Source: CAVQRB01 sp963715055 (GTDB taxonomy: Bacteria; Pseudomonadota; Alphaproteobacteria; Rhodobacterales; Rhodobacteraceae). Taken from it: a stretch of 64,000 bases of DNA. This document shows, one piece after another, positions 7,907 through 16,943 of the stretch. How positions within the stretch are numbered: the first letter of the stretch is position 1; the number at the start of each line of letters is the position of its first letter. The position numbers and the translations under genes are program-made. Where the stretch lies: positions 14,450-78,449 of the forward strand of contig CAVQRB010000011.1 in assembly GCA_963715055.1 (NCBI GenBank), written 5' to 3'. The notes under the pieces were generated by a model. The model saw only the letters and a program-made list of their open reading frames with translations. It was not told the origin of the DNA and did no database searches.

Positions 7907-8731
7907 ATGCGGAACATTCTGTTAACGGGCCTTCTGGCGTCCGTTTTGGTCACCTCCGTCGCCGTGGCGGAGGTGCCGAAGGTCATGAACGATTTCAGCG
8001 CCAAACGAATCGGGGTGCCCAAACCCGGTCAGAAAAGGCTGAATATCCAGATCGACCCGGAAGAGCAGGCGGCGGCGCTGAAGCCGAAGCCGCGTGTGCC
8101 GGTGATCGACCTGCCGCCGGCAGCAGAGACTTCCCCGGAAACCACGATTGGCAGCTACAGCTGGTTCTGGGACAGGATTTCGCCCTCCATGGCGCAATCC
8201 GGCCCCGGCAGGTTGCAGGTGGCGATGGATGTGATCACCGGGTCGGGGAAGATCCCGCAACCACGGATGCAGCACATGCAGAGCATCGCCCAGGCAAATG
8301 GCGTGGATATCCTCAAATCGACAATCGGCACGCGGGTGTCGCCGGCGCTGGTGCTGGCGGTGATCTCGGTCGAATCGGCGGGCAGGAAGGATGCGGTCAG
8401 CCATGCGGGTGCACAGGGTCTGATGCAGCTCATGCCGGCCACGGCCGCGCGTTTCGGCGTCAAGAACAGCCTTGCTGCGACCGAGAACATCCTCGGCGGG
8501 GTCAAATACCTCGACTGGCTGATGCAGGAGTTCAACGGCGATCCGATCATGGTGCTCGCCGGCTACAACGCGGGCGAGGGGTCGGTGCGCAAATACGCGG
8601 GCGTTCCGCCTTTCGCGGAAACACGGGACTATGTGCCCAAGGTGCTGGCGGCGTTCCAGGTGGCGCGTGGCCTCTGCCGCACGCCGCCGGAACTGGTGAC
8701 GGACGGCTGCGTCTTCGCGGCGCTCAACTAG
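7907..8731 (+). CDS. Lytic transglycosylase, SLT domain
   Basis: This is a periplasmic peptidoglycan lytic transglycosylase. A signal peptide (MRNILLTGLLASVLVTSVAVA) precedes a Pro-rich linker and an SLT domain in the C-terminal half, with the catalytic Glu in VISVESAGRKDA and the family motifs AQGLMQLMPATAARFGV and VLAGYNAGEGSVRKY. Position next to, and divergent from, the pilin genes suggests local wall opening for the pilus machine, but this is inference. Its stop overlaps the end of the convergent GNAT gene by 4 bases. Confidence 0.93.
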   Translation: MRNILLTGLLASVLVTSVAVAEVPKVMNDFSAKRIGVPKPGQKRLNIQIDPEEQAAALKPKPRVPVIDLPPAAETSPETTIGSYSWFWDRISPSMAQSGPGRLQVAMDVITGSGKIPQPRMQHMQSIAQANGVDILKSTIGTRVSPALVLAVISVESAGRKDAVSHAGAQGLMQLMPATAARFGVKNSLAATENILGGVKYLDWLMQEFNGDPIMVLAGYNAGEGSVRKYAGVPPFAETRDYVPKVLAAFQVARGLCRTPPELVTDGCVFAALN

Positions 8732-9018
8732 ACCTGAAAGACGTCTGCCCAGTCCGGATGTTTGCGCCGCTGCGCGTTGACGAAAGGGCAAAGCGGCACG
8801 ATCCTGAAACCGTCGCGCCGGGCATCGGCAACCAGTCGTTCTGCGAGTGCAAGGCCAGCGCCGGTGCCACGCAAGGCGTCCGGCACGTCGGTATGATCGG
8901 CGATTACCGTCTGTGGTGAGAGGATCGAGTAGGTGAGTTCCGCCTGCTGACCGTCGAGCGAGAGAATATAGCGTCCCTTGGTACCCTCGACTTCACGCCG
9001 GATCTTGGCCTCAGACAA
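8728..9018 (-). CDS. YjdJ-type small GNAT N-acetyltransferase
   Basis: A 96-residue single-domain acetyltransferase of the short GCN5-like type. The motif ALRGTGAGLALAERLVADA matches the acetyl-CoA binding loop, and the C-terminal FRIVPLCPFVNAQRRKHPDW is characteristic of this subfamily. The start at 9018 overlaps the scoB stop by 8 bases, so it is the last gene of the scoA-LOV-scoB operon. Substrate unknown. Confidence 0.85.
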   Translation of the reverse strand: MSEAKIRREVEGTKGRYILSLDGQQAELTYSILSPQTVIADHTDVPDALRGTGAGLALAERLVADARRDGFRIVPLCPFVNAQRRKHPDWADVFQV

Positions 9019-9637
9019 TCGTGGCTTCCGTGGCGGCGCGCAGCTCCTGCTCGGTCACGCCCTCCGCGCATTCGACGATCCGCAGACCGCCCTCGACCAC
9101 GTCAAGCACGCCGAGGTTGGTGATGATGCGGTCCACCACGCCCTTGCCGGTCAGCGGCAGGGTGCATGCGCGCAGAACCTTGCTCTCGCCGTGCTTGTTG
9201 GTGTGATCCATGACCACCACCACGCGGCCGACGCCTGCGACGAGGTCCATCGCCCCGCCCATGCCCTTCACGAGCTTGCCGGGGATCATCCAGTTCGCGA
9301 GGTCGCCGTTTTCGGCCACTTCCATCGCGCCGAGGATCGCCATGGCGATCTTGCCGCCCCGGATCATGCCGAAGCTCTGGGCGCTGTCGAAATAGGCGGT
9401 CTGCGGCAGTTCGGTGATGGTCTGCTTGCCGGCGTTGATCAGGTCCGCATCCTCGGTGCCCGCGATGGGGAAGGGGCCCATGCCGAGCATGCCGTTTTCC
9501 GATTGCAGCGTCACTTCGATCCCGTCGGGGATGTAGTTGCTCACAAGCGTCGGAATGCCGATCCCGAGGTTGACGTACCAGCCGTCCTCAAGTTCCTGCG
9601 CCGCGCGCGCGGCCATCTGGTTGCGATCCCAAGGCAT
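9011..9637 (-). CDS. scoB: 3-oxoacid CoA-transferase subunit B
   Basis: This is the beta subunit of a succinyl-CoA:3-ketoacid CoA-transferase, which activates acetoacetate or related acids. The 208-residue product starts MPWDRNQMAARAAQELEDG and carries the active-site motif SENGMLGMG with the catalytic Glu, and GGAMDLVAGVGRVVVVMDH. The ATG at 9637 is chosen because the upstream extension is a shadow of the kinase gene. It is 8 bases from the LOV-kinase stop; subunit A lies on the other side of that kinase gene. Confidence 0.93.
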   Translation of the reverse strand: MPWDRNQMAARAAQELEDGWYVNLGIGIPTLVSNYIPDGIEVTLQSENGMLGMGPFPIAGTEDADLINAGKQTITELPQTAYFDSAQSFGMIRGGKIAMAILGAMEVAENGDLANWMIPGKLVKGMGGAMDLVAGVGRVVVVMDHTNKHGESKVLRACTLPLTGKGVVDRIITNLGVLDVVEGGLRIVECAEGVTEQELRAATEATIV

Positions 9638-9645
9638 GTTTGGTC

Positions 9646-10698
9646 CTATTCTGTAACGGAGGCGCCCGCGGGCACGTCGATGGTGACAAAGCTGCCGGCG
9701 GCGCCACGCACGAGGTGCAGCGTACCCTCGAGCCCTTCGATCAGCCCGGTGATGATGCGCCCGCCCACCGTGGAGGAGGCGGGCCATTGCATGTTCGTGG
9801 GGATGCCGATGCCATCGTCGGAGACGGTCAGGCGCAGGCCGCCTGCGCTCAGTTGCGACATGCGCACATCCACGAGCCCGTTGTCGAGCCGGTCGAAAGC
9901 GTGCTGGAAGGCGTTGGTCAGCAGTTCGGAGACCACGAGGCCCACCCGCGTCGCCACTTCGATGGGCACTTCCAGAGGTTCGATCTGCAGGTTCATTCGC
10001 ACACCGGAGCGGCCTTCGATATGGGCAATGGCGCAGGCCAGCCGTGAGATGAAGCTGCCCATCTGGATCGAATCGCTGTTCGATTGCGTGTCGGAGAGCT
10101 TCATTTCCTCATAGAGCAGTTGCAGCGTCTCGATCCGGCGGCTCAGCGCCGCGTAATCGTCGGGGACGGAGGTGGCGATCGTCTGCTGGCGAATCATGCC
10201 GATGATCATCGACAGGTCCGATTTCACCCGATCCTGAACCTCCATCAGCTGTAAGTTGACCAACTCCGCACCCGGATCGCGCTCGTTGATCAGCAGTTCC
10301 TTCTGGATTCCCATGTAGTATTGTGTCCGCCCCTTGGAATCCGTGATCGGTGAAACGATGAGCCGGTTCATGAAGGGGGCACCGTTGGCGCGGTAGTTCA
10401 GGATGTCGACGGAAACTGTTTCATTGGCTTCGATGCCCTGCCGCAGCCGGTCCACCGCGGCCTTTTCGGTCTTCTCGCCTTGCAGGAAGCGGCAATTGCG
10501 CCCGATGCAGGCGCTGCGCGCGTAGCCCGTGGCCCGGGTGAAGGCCTGGTTTACGTAGACGATGGGGTTGTCTTCAATATTGGGGTTGGTGATCAGCATC
10601 GACACTTTCGCCCGGGCGAAGCCTTCGAAGCCGGATACTTCGAAGTGACCGTCGGGGTCGTTCAGGGGGTCGTCGAGCTGGATTCCGATGTCTGCCAT
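9646..10698 (-). CDS. LOV photosensor with HWE-type kinase module lacking the phosphoacceptor His
   Basis: The 350-residue cytoplasmic protein has an N-terminal LOV domain (about 25-135) with the blue-light signature GRNCRFLQG, whose Cys69 would form the flavin adduct. A linker helix leads to a HisKA_2/HWE-like dimerisation region and an ATPase domain: N box ELLTNAFQHAF near 258-268, G1 SDDGIGIP near 293-300, G2 VGGRIITGL near 311-319. The place normally occupied by HRVKN reads DRVKS (Asp156), so the canonical phosphoacceptor is missing while ATP-binding motifs are intact. It lies between scoA and scoB with gaps of only 10 and 8 bases and must be co-transcribed with them. No response regulator is adjacent. 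The LOV assignment is firm; signalling output is unknown. Confidence 0.88.
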   Translation of the reverse strand: MADIGIQLDDPLNDPDGHFEVSGFEGFARAKVSMLITNPNIEDNPIVYVNQAFTRATGYARSACIGRNCRFLQGEKTEKAAVDRLRQGIEANETVSVDILNYRANGAPFMNRLIVSPITDSKGRTQYYMGIQKELLINERDPGAELVNLQLMEVQDRVKSDLSMIIGMIRQQTIATSVPDDYAALSRRIETLQLLYEEMKLSDTQSNSDSIQMGSFISRLACAIAHIEGRSGVRMNLQIEPLEVPIEVATRVGLVVSELLTNAFQHAFDRLDNGLVDVRMSQLSAGGLRLTVSDDGIGIPTNMQWPASSTVGGRIITGLIEGLEGTLHLVRGAAGSFVTIDVPAGASVTE

Positions 10699-10708
10699 GG
10701 CTCGACAC

Positions 10709-11404
<696 letters not shown>

Positions 11405-11570
11405 TTTGCTTCCTTGACCTGGCTGGCTGACCAAAGTTTCGTTCGTCGAGCGGGACCAACCGTCATCCGGCACCCCGTTCAGATCTGTTGCATGTTGCAG
11501 TATACCGACGCCGCAGGGACACGCAAACCACTTTGGCGCGCTGAGCGCGGGATTTGTACCGGCGGCATCG

Positions 11571-14156
11571 TCAGCCTTGCGCGGCTTTTTTGGCCGGCGC
11601 TTCTTTCTTTGCGCCTTTCCTGGCCGTGGCTTTTCGCTTTGTCTTGCCTTTCTTGCCGGCCTTGGCCTCGATCAACTCGAGGGCTGCTTCCATGGTGAGC
11701 GCCTCCGGATCGCCGCCCTTGGGCAGTGTGGCGTTGACCTTTTCCCATTTCACGTAAGGCCCGTATTTGCCTTCCATGATGCTGACCGGACCGCCATCCT
11801 TGGGATGTTCGCCCAGTTCGCGCAGGGTCTTGGCCGCAGCCCCTCGTCCGCCGCGGCTCGCCACTTTCTCCGCCAGAAGCTGCACCGCGCGGTTCATGCC
11901 CACGGTGAAGACCTCCTCGATGCCCTCGAGGTTGGCATTGGTGCCGCCACGGTCGGAGGTGCTCGTCGCGTGTTTGATGTAGGGCCCGTAGCGCCCGATA
12001 TTGGCCCACACCGTCACCCCGTCCTCGGGATGAGGCCCGATCTCGCGGGGCAGCGACAGGAGCTTGACCGCCTGCGGCAATGAAAGCTCCTCCGCAGGCC
12101 ACTCCTTGGGGATCGACTGGCGCGGCGGTTTCTTGTTGTCCTCGGTGACTTCGCCCCTTTGCACGTAAGGTCCGAAGCGCCCCTTGAAGGCGTAGATCTT
12201 GTCGCCTTCGTCTTCGCCCAGCAGCTTGCCATCGGGCGGGATGCCGCTGTCGTCTTCCTCGCCCGGCGGGCCGAAGGCGCGGGTGTAGCGGCATTCGGGG
12301 TAGTTCGAGCAGCCGATGAAGGCGCCACCCGAGCGCGCGGTGCGCATGCTGAGCCGGCCTGCCCCGCAATTGGGGCAGAGGCGCGGGTCGCTGCCATCCT
12401 CGGTCGGCGGGAAGAGATGCGGCTCCAGCACCTCATTGATCTTTTCCAGCACCTCGGTGATGCGCAGATCGGCCGTTTCTGCGATGGCGGCGGAGAAATC
12501 TCGCCAGAAGCGGCTTAGCACCTGTTTGTAATCCGCATCCCCGGCGCTGACGTTGTCGAGCTGGTCTTCCAGATCGGCGGTGAAATCATAGCCCACGTAT
12601 TTGCGGAAGTAGTTTTCGAGGAATGCCGTGACCAGCCGGCCCTTGTCCTCGGGGATCAGGCGGTTCTTGTCCTTGCGGACGTATTCACGGTCCTGGATCG
12701 TGGTGACGATCGAGGCATAGGTCGATGGCCGCCCGATCCCAAGCTCCTCCATCCGCTTGACCAGCGTGGCTTCGGTGTAGCGGGGGGGCGGTTGGGTGAA
12801 ATGCTGCTCGGGCGTGACCGACCGCTTGACCATCGCATCACCGTCGTCGATCTGCGGCAGGCGGTTGTCGTCCTCGTCCTCCACGTCGTCGCGACCTTCC
12901 TCATAGACCTTGAGGAAGCCGTCGAAGAGCACGACCTGCCCGGTGGCGCGCAACTCGACCTGCCCGTCCGCGCTGCCGATGTCCACGGTGGTGCGTTCCA
13001 TCCGCGCCGATTCCATCTGGCAGGCCAGCGTGCGCTTCCAGATCAGGTCGTAGAGCTTACGCTGGTCCGCGTCCGATGTCTGCAGGTCCGTGGCCTTGGT
13101 CATCATGTCCGTCGGGCGGATACATTCATGCGCTTCCTGCGCGTTCTTGGCCTTGTTCTTGTAGAGGCGCGGGCTGGCGGGCACGTAGTCCTTGCCGTAG
13201 AGCGTCTGAATCGCCTCGCGGGCCGCGGTCACGGCTTCGGGGGCCATGTCGATGCCATCGGTGCGCATATAGGTAATGTAGCCCGCCTCATAGAGTCGCT
13301 GCGCGGTACTCATCGTCTGGCGCGCGCCCATGCCGAACTTGCGGCTCGCTTCCTGCTGCAGCGTGGAGGTCATGAAGGGGGCAGAGGGGTTGCGGGTGGC
13401 AGGCTTTGCCTCGACCGATTTGACCTTGAGGTCGCGCGAGGAGATCGCCTGCACGGCCATTTCCGCCTGCGTGGCGTTGGCGATGTCGAACTTGTCGAGT
13501 TTCTTGCCCGCCAGAACCGTCAGGCGCGCTTCGAGTTCCTGTCCGCGCGGCGTCGCAAGTTGCGCCTTCACCGACCAGTATTCGCGGTTGCGGAAGGCCT
13601 CGATCTCCATCTCGCGCTCGACGATGAGGCGCAGCGTCACCGATTGCACGCGCCCCGCGGATTTGGCTCCCGGCAGCTTGCGCCACAATACGGGCGAGAG
13701 ATTGAAGCCCACGAGATAATCGAGCGCGCGGCGGGCGAGATAGGCCTCCACCAGCGGCATGTCGACCTGCCGGGGGTTCTTCATCGCCTCGGTCACGGCG
13801 GATTTGGTGATGGCGTTGAAGACGACGCGCGAGACCGGCGTGTCTTTCTTGATCGACTTGCGTTGGGTCAGGGCTTCCTGAAGATGCCAGCTGATCGCCT
13901 CGCCTTCGCGGTCGGGGTCGGTCGCGAGGATCAGTTCGTTGTCGTCCTTCAGCGCATCGGCGATCGCCTTGACGTGCTTGCGGCTGTCGCTCGCCACTTC
14001 CCAGAGCATCTCGAAATCCGCCTCCGGGTCGACCGAGCCATCCTTGGGCGGCAGGTCCCGGACGTGCCCGTAGGAGGCCAGAACGGTGTAGTTTTTCCCC
14101 AGGTACTTGTTGATGGTCTTGGCTTTGGCAGGAGATTCGACAACAACGACCGGCAT
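11571..14156 (-). CDS. topA: DNA topoisomerase I
   Basis: This type IA topoisomerase relaxes negative supercoils. The 861-residue protein has the N-terminal TOPRIM domain (VVVVESPAKAKTINKYLG, and the acidic motif ATDPDREGEAISWHL near 78-92), the active-site region AGYITYMRTDG with the catalytic Tyr near 297, a zinc-binding repeat with CPNCGAGRLSMR, several degenerate topoisomerase C-terminal repeats (FGPYVQRG, YGPYIKHA, YGPYVKWE) and a Lys/Ala-rich tail as is common in alphaproteobacteria. Length is normal. The 14157-14276 upstream gap probably holds its promoter. Confidence 0.97.
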   Translation of the reverse strand: MPVVVVESPAKAKTINKYLGKNYTVLASYGHVRDLPPKDGSVDPEADFEMLWEVASDSRKHVKAIADALKDDNELILATDPDREGEAISWHLQEALTQRKSIKKDTPVSRVVFNAITKSAVTEAMKNPRQVDMPLVEAYLARRALDYLVGFNLSPVLWRKLPGAKSAGRVQSVTLRLIVEREMEIEAFRNREYWSVKAQLATPRGQELEARLTVLAGKKLDKFDIANATQAEMAVQAISSRDLKVKSVEAKPATRNPSAPFMTSTLQQEASRKFGMGARQTMSTAQRLYEAGYITYMRTDGIDMAPEAVTAAREAIQTLYGKDYVPASPRLYKNKAKNAQEAHECIRPTDMMTKATDLQTSDADQRKLYDLIWKRTLACQMESARMERTTVDIGSADGQVELRATGQVVLFDGFLKVYEEGRDDVEDEDDNRLPQIDDGDAMVKRSVTPEQHFTQPPPRYTEATLVKRMEELGIGRPSTYASIVTTIQDREYVRKDKNRLIPEDKGRLVTAFLENYFRKYVGYDFTADLEDQLDNVSAGDADYKQVLSRFWRDFSAAIAETADLRITEVLEKINEVLEPHLFPPTEDGSDPRLCPNCGAGRLSMRTARSGGAFIGCSNYPECRYTRAFGPPGEEDDSGIPPDGKLLGEDEGDKIYAFKGRFGPYVQRGEVTEDNKKPPRQSIPKEWPAEELSLPQAVKLLSLPREIGPHPEDGVTVWANIGRYGPYIKHATSTSDRGGTNANLEGIEEVFTVGMNRAVQLLAEKVASRGGRGAAAKTLRELGEHPKDGGPVSIMEGKYGPYVKWEKVNATLPKGGDPEALTMEAALELIEAKAGKKGKTKRKATARKGAKKEAPAKKAAQG

Positions 14157-14276
14157 GTAACGGGTACCTCTGAGCGAAAGTTCACACGTCTATGGCTGTG
14201 ACATATCAACTGTGCAAGTGGATATTTCAAGACGCGGCCACCTGGGTTCGCCTTGAGGTCGACGGCATTCCTGGTA

Positions 14277-14912
14277 TCATGCAATGTTATAATAATTTGA
14301 TATTAAATATTTTTCTTCTATCTCGCCACGCCGGAACAGGGATTGGCGAAAGGTGGCTGCTGCGACACGGGCGCACGTCCCGGGATCTGCGCCCGGATCA
14401 GGGGCATGGTCCTTCCCGCCGCATTCGCTCTCAAGCGTGACCTTGATCCGGCTGAAGCCGGGGCCGGCGGTTGAGAGTTGCCCGCTTGCGCGGAGGGCGC
14501 GTTGGGCGGCATGGGCCGCGGGGGTCTGGCCGCCGGCCGCCGAATAGGGTCTGGCGGCGTTGCAGTCGGCCAATCGGTCGGCAACGAGGCTGCCGGCATG
14601 GACGAGACCGAAGGCCAGCGTCTCATTCAAGAGGTCGCCCCGCATCTTGGAAGTGAAGACTTCGCAGATGCCGTGTCTCGCATAGGCTTGCCGGGCGCGA
14701 TGAAGTGCCAGGCCAGCATCGCGTTCGAGGTGATCTCGGTGCCAGATCGCTGACGATAAGGTCGGGCTTGCAAAGGCCCGCGCGATGAGCGCCGCGAGGT
14801 CCCGCGCACCTTCGGCGCGGCCTCTGTCAACAGCGGCGCCCGCGTGCCGCCGCCATTGTCGCTCAGGCCAATGGCGCTCGCAGAAGGCAGGTGCAGCGCA
14901 ACCGCGCACCAA
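14277..14912 (-). other. Disordered reading frames, possible decayed gene
   Basis: A 211-codon minus frame is open here, but good codon usage appears in different frames in different parts: one frame at 14800-14930 (SASAIGLSDNGGGTRAPLLT), another at 14480-14750 (DLLNETLAFGLVHAGSLVAD), and a short plus-strand frame at 14598-14753 also reads plausibly. I recognise no family. The 3' end turns sharply AT-rich near 14281-14330. This looks like a decayed gene or a cluster of broken fragments, next to an IS3 remnant. Confidence 0.25.
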
Positions 14913-14919
14913 GGGACGG

Positions 14920-15315
14920 TTACTTCACGCGCGTCCAGTTTTGGCCGCTGCACACCGGACCGATGCATCCTTTGACGGTCATCGAATTTCCACTTATCGA
15001 AATCTTCGACTTATACGTCTTGTTCGACTGAGGATCCCAGACTGTCCCGCCCGAATAGCTGTTTGCTCCATCTGGCTTCATTTCTTTGACGATCGGTTTA
15101 CCCAGGTTGGCATACCCCGGATCCTTGCCGTCTTTCGTAAAAGCCTCGCTGATAACGCCGCAGATCATCGATTTGTTCGCGTTGCAGGGCTCCATTCTCA
15201 CATGGAGATAGGCTCCGTGCTTGTCGGACTCGGTCTTCCACACGCCATCCGCGCCGCTTGCGGATAGAGCGACCGGTGCAGCGATCAACAACAAAGCAGC
15301 AATGAGTTTTCGCAT
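14920..15315 (-). CDS. DUF2147 family secreted protein
   Basis: A 131-residue exported protein with signal peptide (MRKLIAALLLIAAPVALSAS) and the DUF2147 features: GVWKTESDKHGAYLHVRM at the start, WDPQSNKTYKSKI in the middle and CIGPVCSGQNWTRV at the end. DUF2147 proteins are small periplasmic beta-rich proteins without a proven role. Both flanks are remnant-like DNA, so it may have arrived by transfer (inference). The 15316-15409 gap shows nothing distinctive. Confidence 0.82.
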   Translation of the reverse strand: MRKLIAALLLIAAPVALSASGADGVWKTESDKHGAYLHVRMEPCNANKSMICGVISEAFTKDGKDPGYANLGKPIVKEMKPDGANSYSGGTVWDPQSNKTYKSKISISGNSMTVKGCIGPVCSGQNWTRVK

Positions 15316-15409
15316 CTTGTTTCCTCAACTTCAGGATTACCGAAAAGGCGCTCTCAGTTTTGTTTCCGCGCTCGGCTGTCCTGTACAAGGTATTGCGATA
15401 GAAACGGTA

Positions 15410-15643
15410 TTACTTCTCTTCTCGCGCCACGTTTTCGATGCCACCCCACGAGTGTTTTGTCGTGGTGTCAAATTTGCCTTGAGCCAACAGGGTCGGAGCT
15501 GCATTGCTGCGGATCCCGTGCCGGCGGCACATCGTCGCGGTCTTCGCGCCGACTACCCGCTCCCGCAGGATGCCGATGATCTGCGTCTCGGGGTAGTTCG
15601 ATCTCTGTTGCCGCAAAGGACTGCCTGATGCGGTGCCGGGCAA
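15410..15643 (-). pseudogene. IS3-family OrfA remnant
   Basis: The segment NYPETQIIGILRERVVGAKT, then CRRHGIRS, matches the N-terminal helix-turn-helix of IS3-family OrfA proteins (pattern EQIIGIL..H..G.KT...CRKHGIS). The remainder loses similarity (TLLAQGKFDTTTKHSW), the expected YKWK motif is missing, and no OrfB follows. It is a small broken insertion-sequence fragment between the DUF2147 gene and dprA. Confidence 0.7.
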
Positions 15644-15691
15644 AGGGCGGGATACTTTCTGACGTCGACACAGGGCATTGAGGTTTGCCGA

Positions 15692-16846
15692 TCACGGCCT
15701 GCGCGCGATCATACCGCCCGACTGGCGGATGATCTCGCCTTCAAGCTCGAGATCCAGAAGAACGGGCGCCGCCATCGCGGGAGCGACGGCGAGGTCACGG
15801 ATGAGCTGGTCCTCCGCGATCGGTGTGGGGCTGAGGCGGGCAAGGATCTGGCGGTGCAGGGCGGCTACCTGCTGCAATGGCCTGCGCGCAGGCTCGGGCT
15901 TTGGCGATTTTTCGGGTCGCGGCTGGGGCATGGATGGCGCGCCGTGGAGCGGGGCAAGGGCGTCGAGAACATCCGCCGCCGAGCGCACCAGTGTCGCGCC
16001 GTCGCGGATGAGTTGGTTGCAGCCCGATGCCCTTGCGTCGAAAGGGCTGCCCGGTACCGCCAGGACATCCCGTCCCTGATCGAGCGCGTCGCGGGCGGTG
16101 ATGAGACTGCCGGATTTGGCCGCGGCCTCGACCACCACCGTGGCCCGGCTCAACCCGGAGATGATGCGGTTACGGCTCGGGAAATGCCGCGCCATCGGTT
16201 GCAACCCCATGGGTTGCTCCGACAGGCGCAGGCCGGCCTTGGCGATACTCTGCGCGAGGTCGATGTTTTCCGCGGGATAGATCACGTCGACGCCGCCGGC
16301 CTGAACCGCGATCGTGCCGGTTTCCAGTGCGGCGAGATGGGCGGCGGTGTCGATGCCACGCGCGAGCCCGGAGACAACCACGTAACCTGCCGCACCCAGA
16401 TCGCGGGCGAGGTTGCGTGCCATTCGGGTTCCAAGCGAAGAGGCGTTGCGGGCGCCGACGATGGAGATCATCGGGCGGAGGAGCAGCGCCGGATCGCCGA
16501 TCACCCAGAGAAAGGGCGGTGCGTCTTCAAGGTCGTCCAGAATGTCGGGATAGGCGGTGCCGCCTTGCATCACAAGGCGTGCTCCCGCAGACCGCGCGGC
16601 GTTGAGTTCGGCCTGAACCACGGCCTCAGGGCATATTTCATACCTCTCAACGCCGGCGGCGCGCGCTACCTCGGGCAGCGCTAGAAGCGCGTTCTGCGCC
16701 GTGCCGTGTTCAGTCAGCAGTCGTTTATACGTCGTTATGCCGACCCGGCGGGATCGCAACAGACGGAGCCGGGAGAACTGCTCATCTTCCGTGGTGGGTG
16801 GGAGTGGGGGGTGAGTGGAAGAAGGATTGTGGTCCTTGTCAGTCAT
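15692..16846 (-). CDS. dprA: DNA processing protein DprA
   Basis: DprA binds incoming single-stranded DNA and loads RecA during transformation. The 384-residue product has the Rossmann-like DprA/Smf core: SIVGARNASSLGTRMARNLA, SGLARGIDTAAHLAAL, and FPSRNRIISGLSRATVVVEA. After a Pro-rich linker, a winged-helix-like C-terminal domain (about 325-384) ends RQSGGMIARRP. The 97-bp gap to tldD holds no gene. The family is certain. Confidence 0.95.
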   Translation of the reverse strand: MTDKDHNPSSTHPPLPPTTEDEQFSRLRLLRSRRVGITTYKRLLTEHGTAQNALLALPEVARAAGVERYEICPEAVVQAELNAARSAGARLVMQGGTAYPDILDDLEDAPPFLWVIGDPALLLRPMISIVGARNASSLGTRMARNLARDLGAAGYVVVSGLARGIDTAAHLAALETGTIAVQAGGVDVIYPAENIDLAQSIAKAGLRLSEQPMGLQPMARHFPSRNRIISGLSRATVVVEAAAKSGSLITARDALDQGRDVLAVPGSPFDARASGCNQLIRDGATLVRSAADVLDALAPLHGAPSMPQPRPEKSPKPEPARRPLQQVAALHRQILARLSPTPIAEDQLIRDLAVAPAMAAPVLLDLELEGEIIRQSGGMIARRP

Positions 16847-16943
16847 CCGCGACTCCGTCCGTTGCAGAATCAGGTTTAGCCTGAGTTGGTTAACAACGCA
16901 TGAAGAGGCGCACGCATCGGCATTGTCATTTTCGGGGGGAAGG

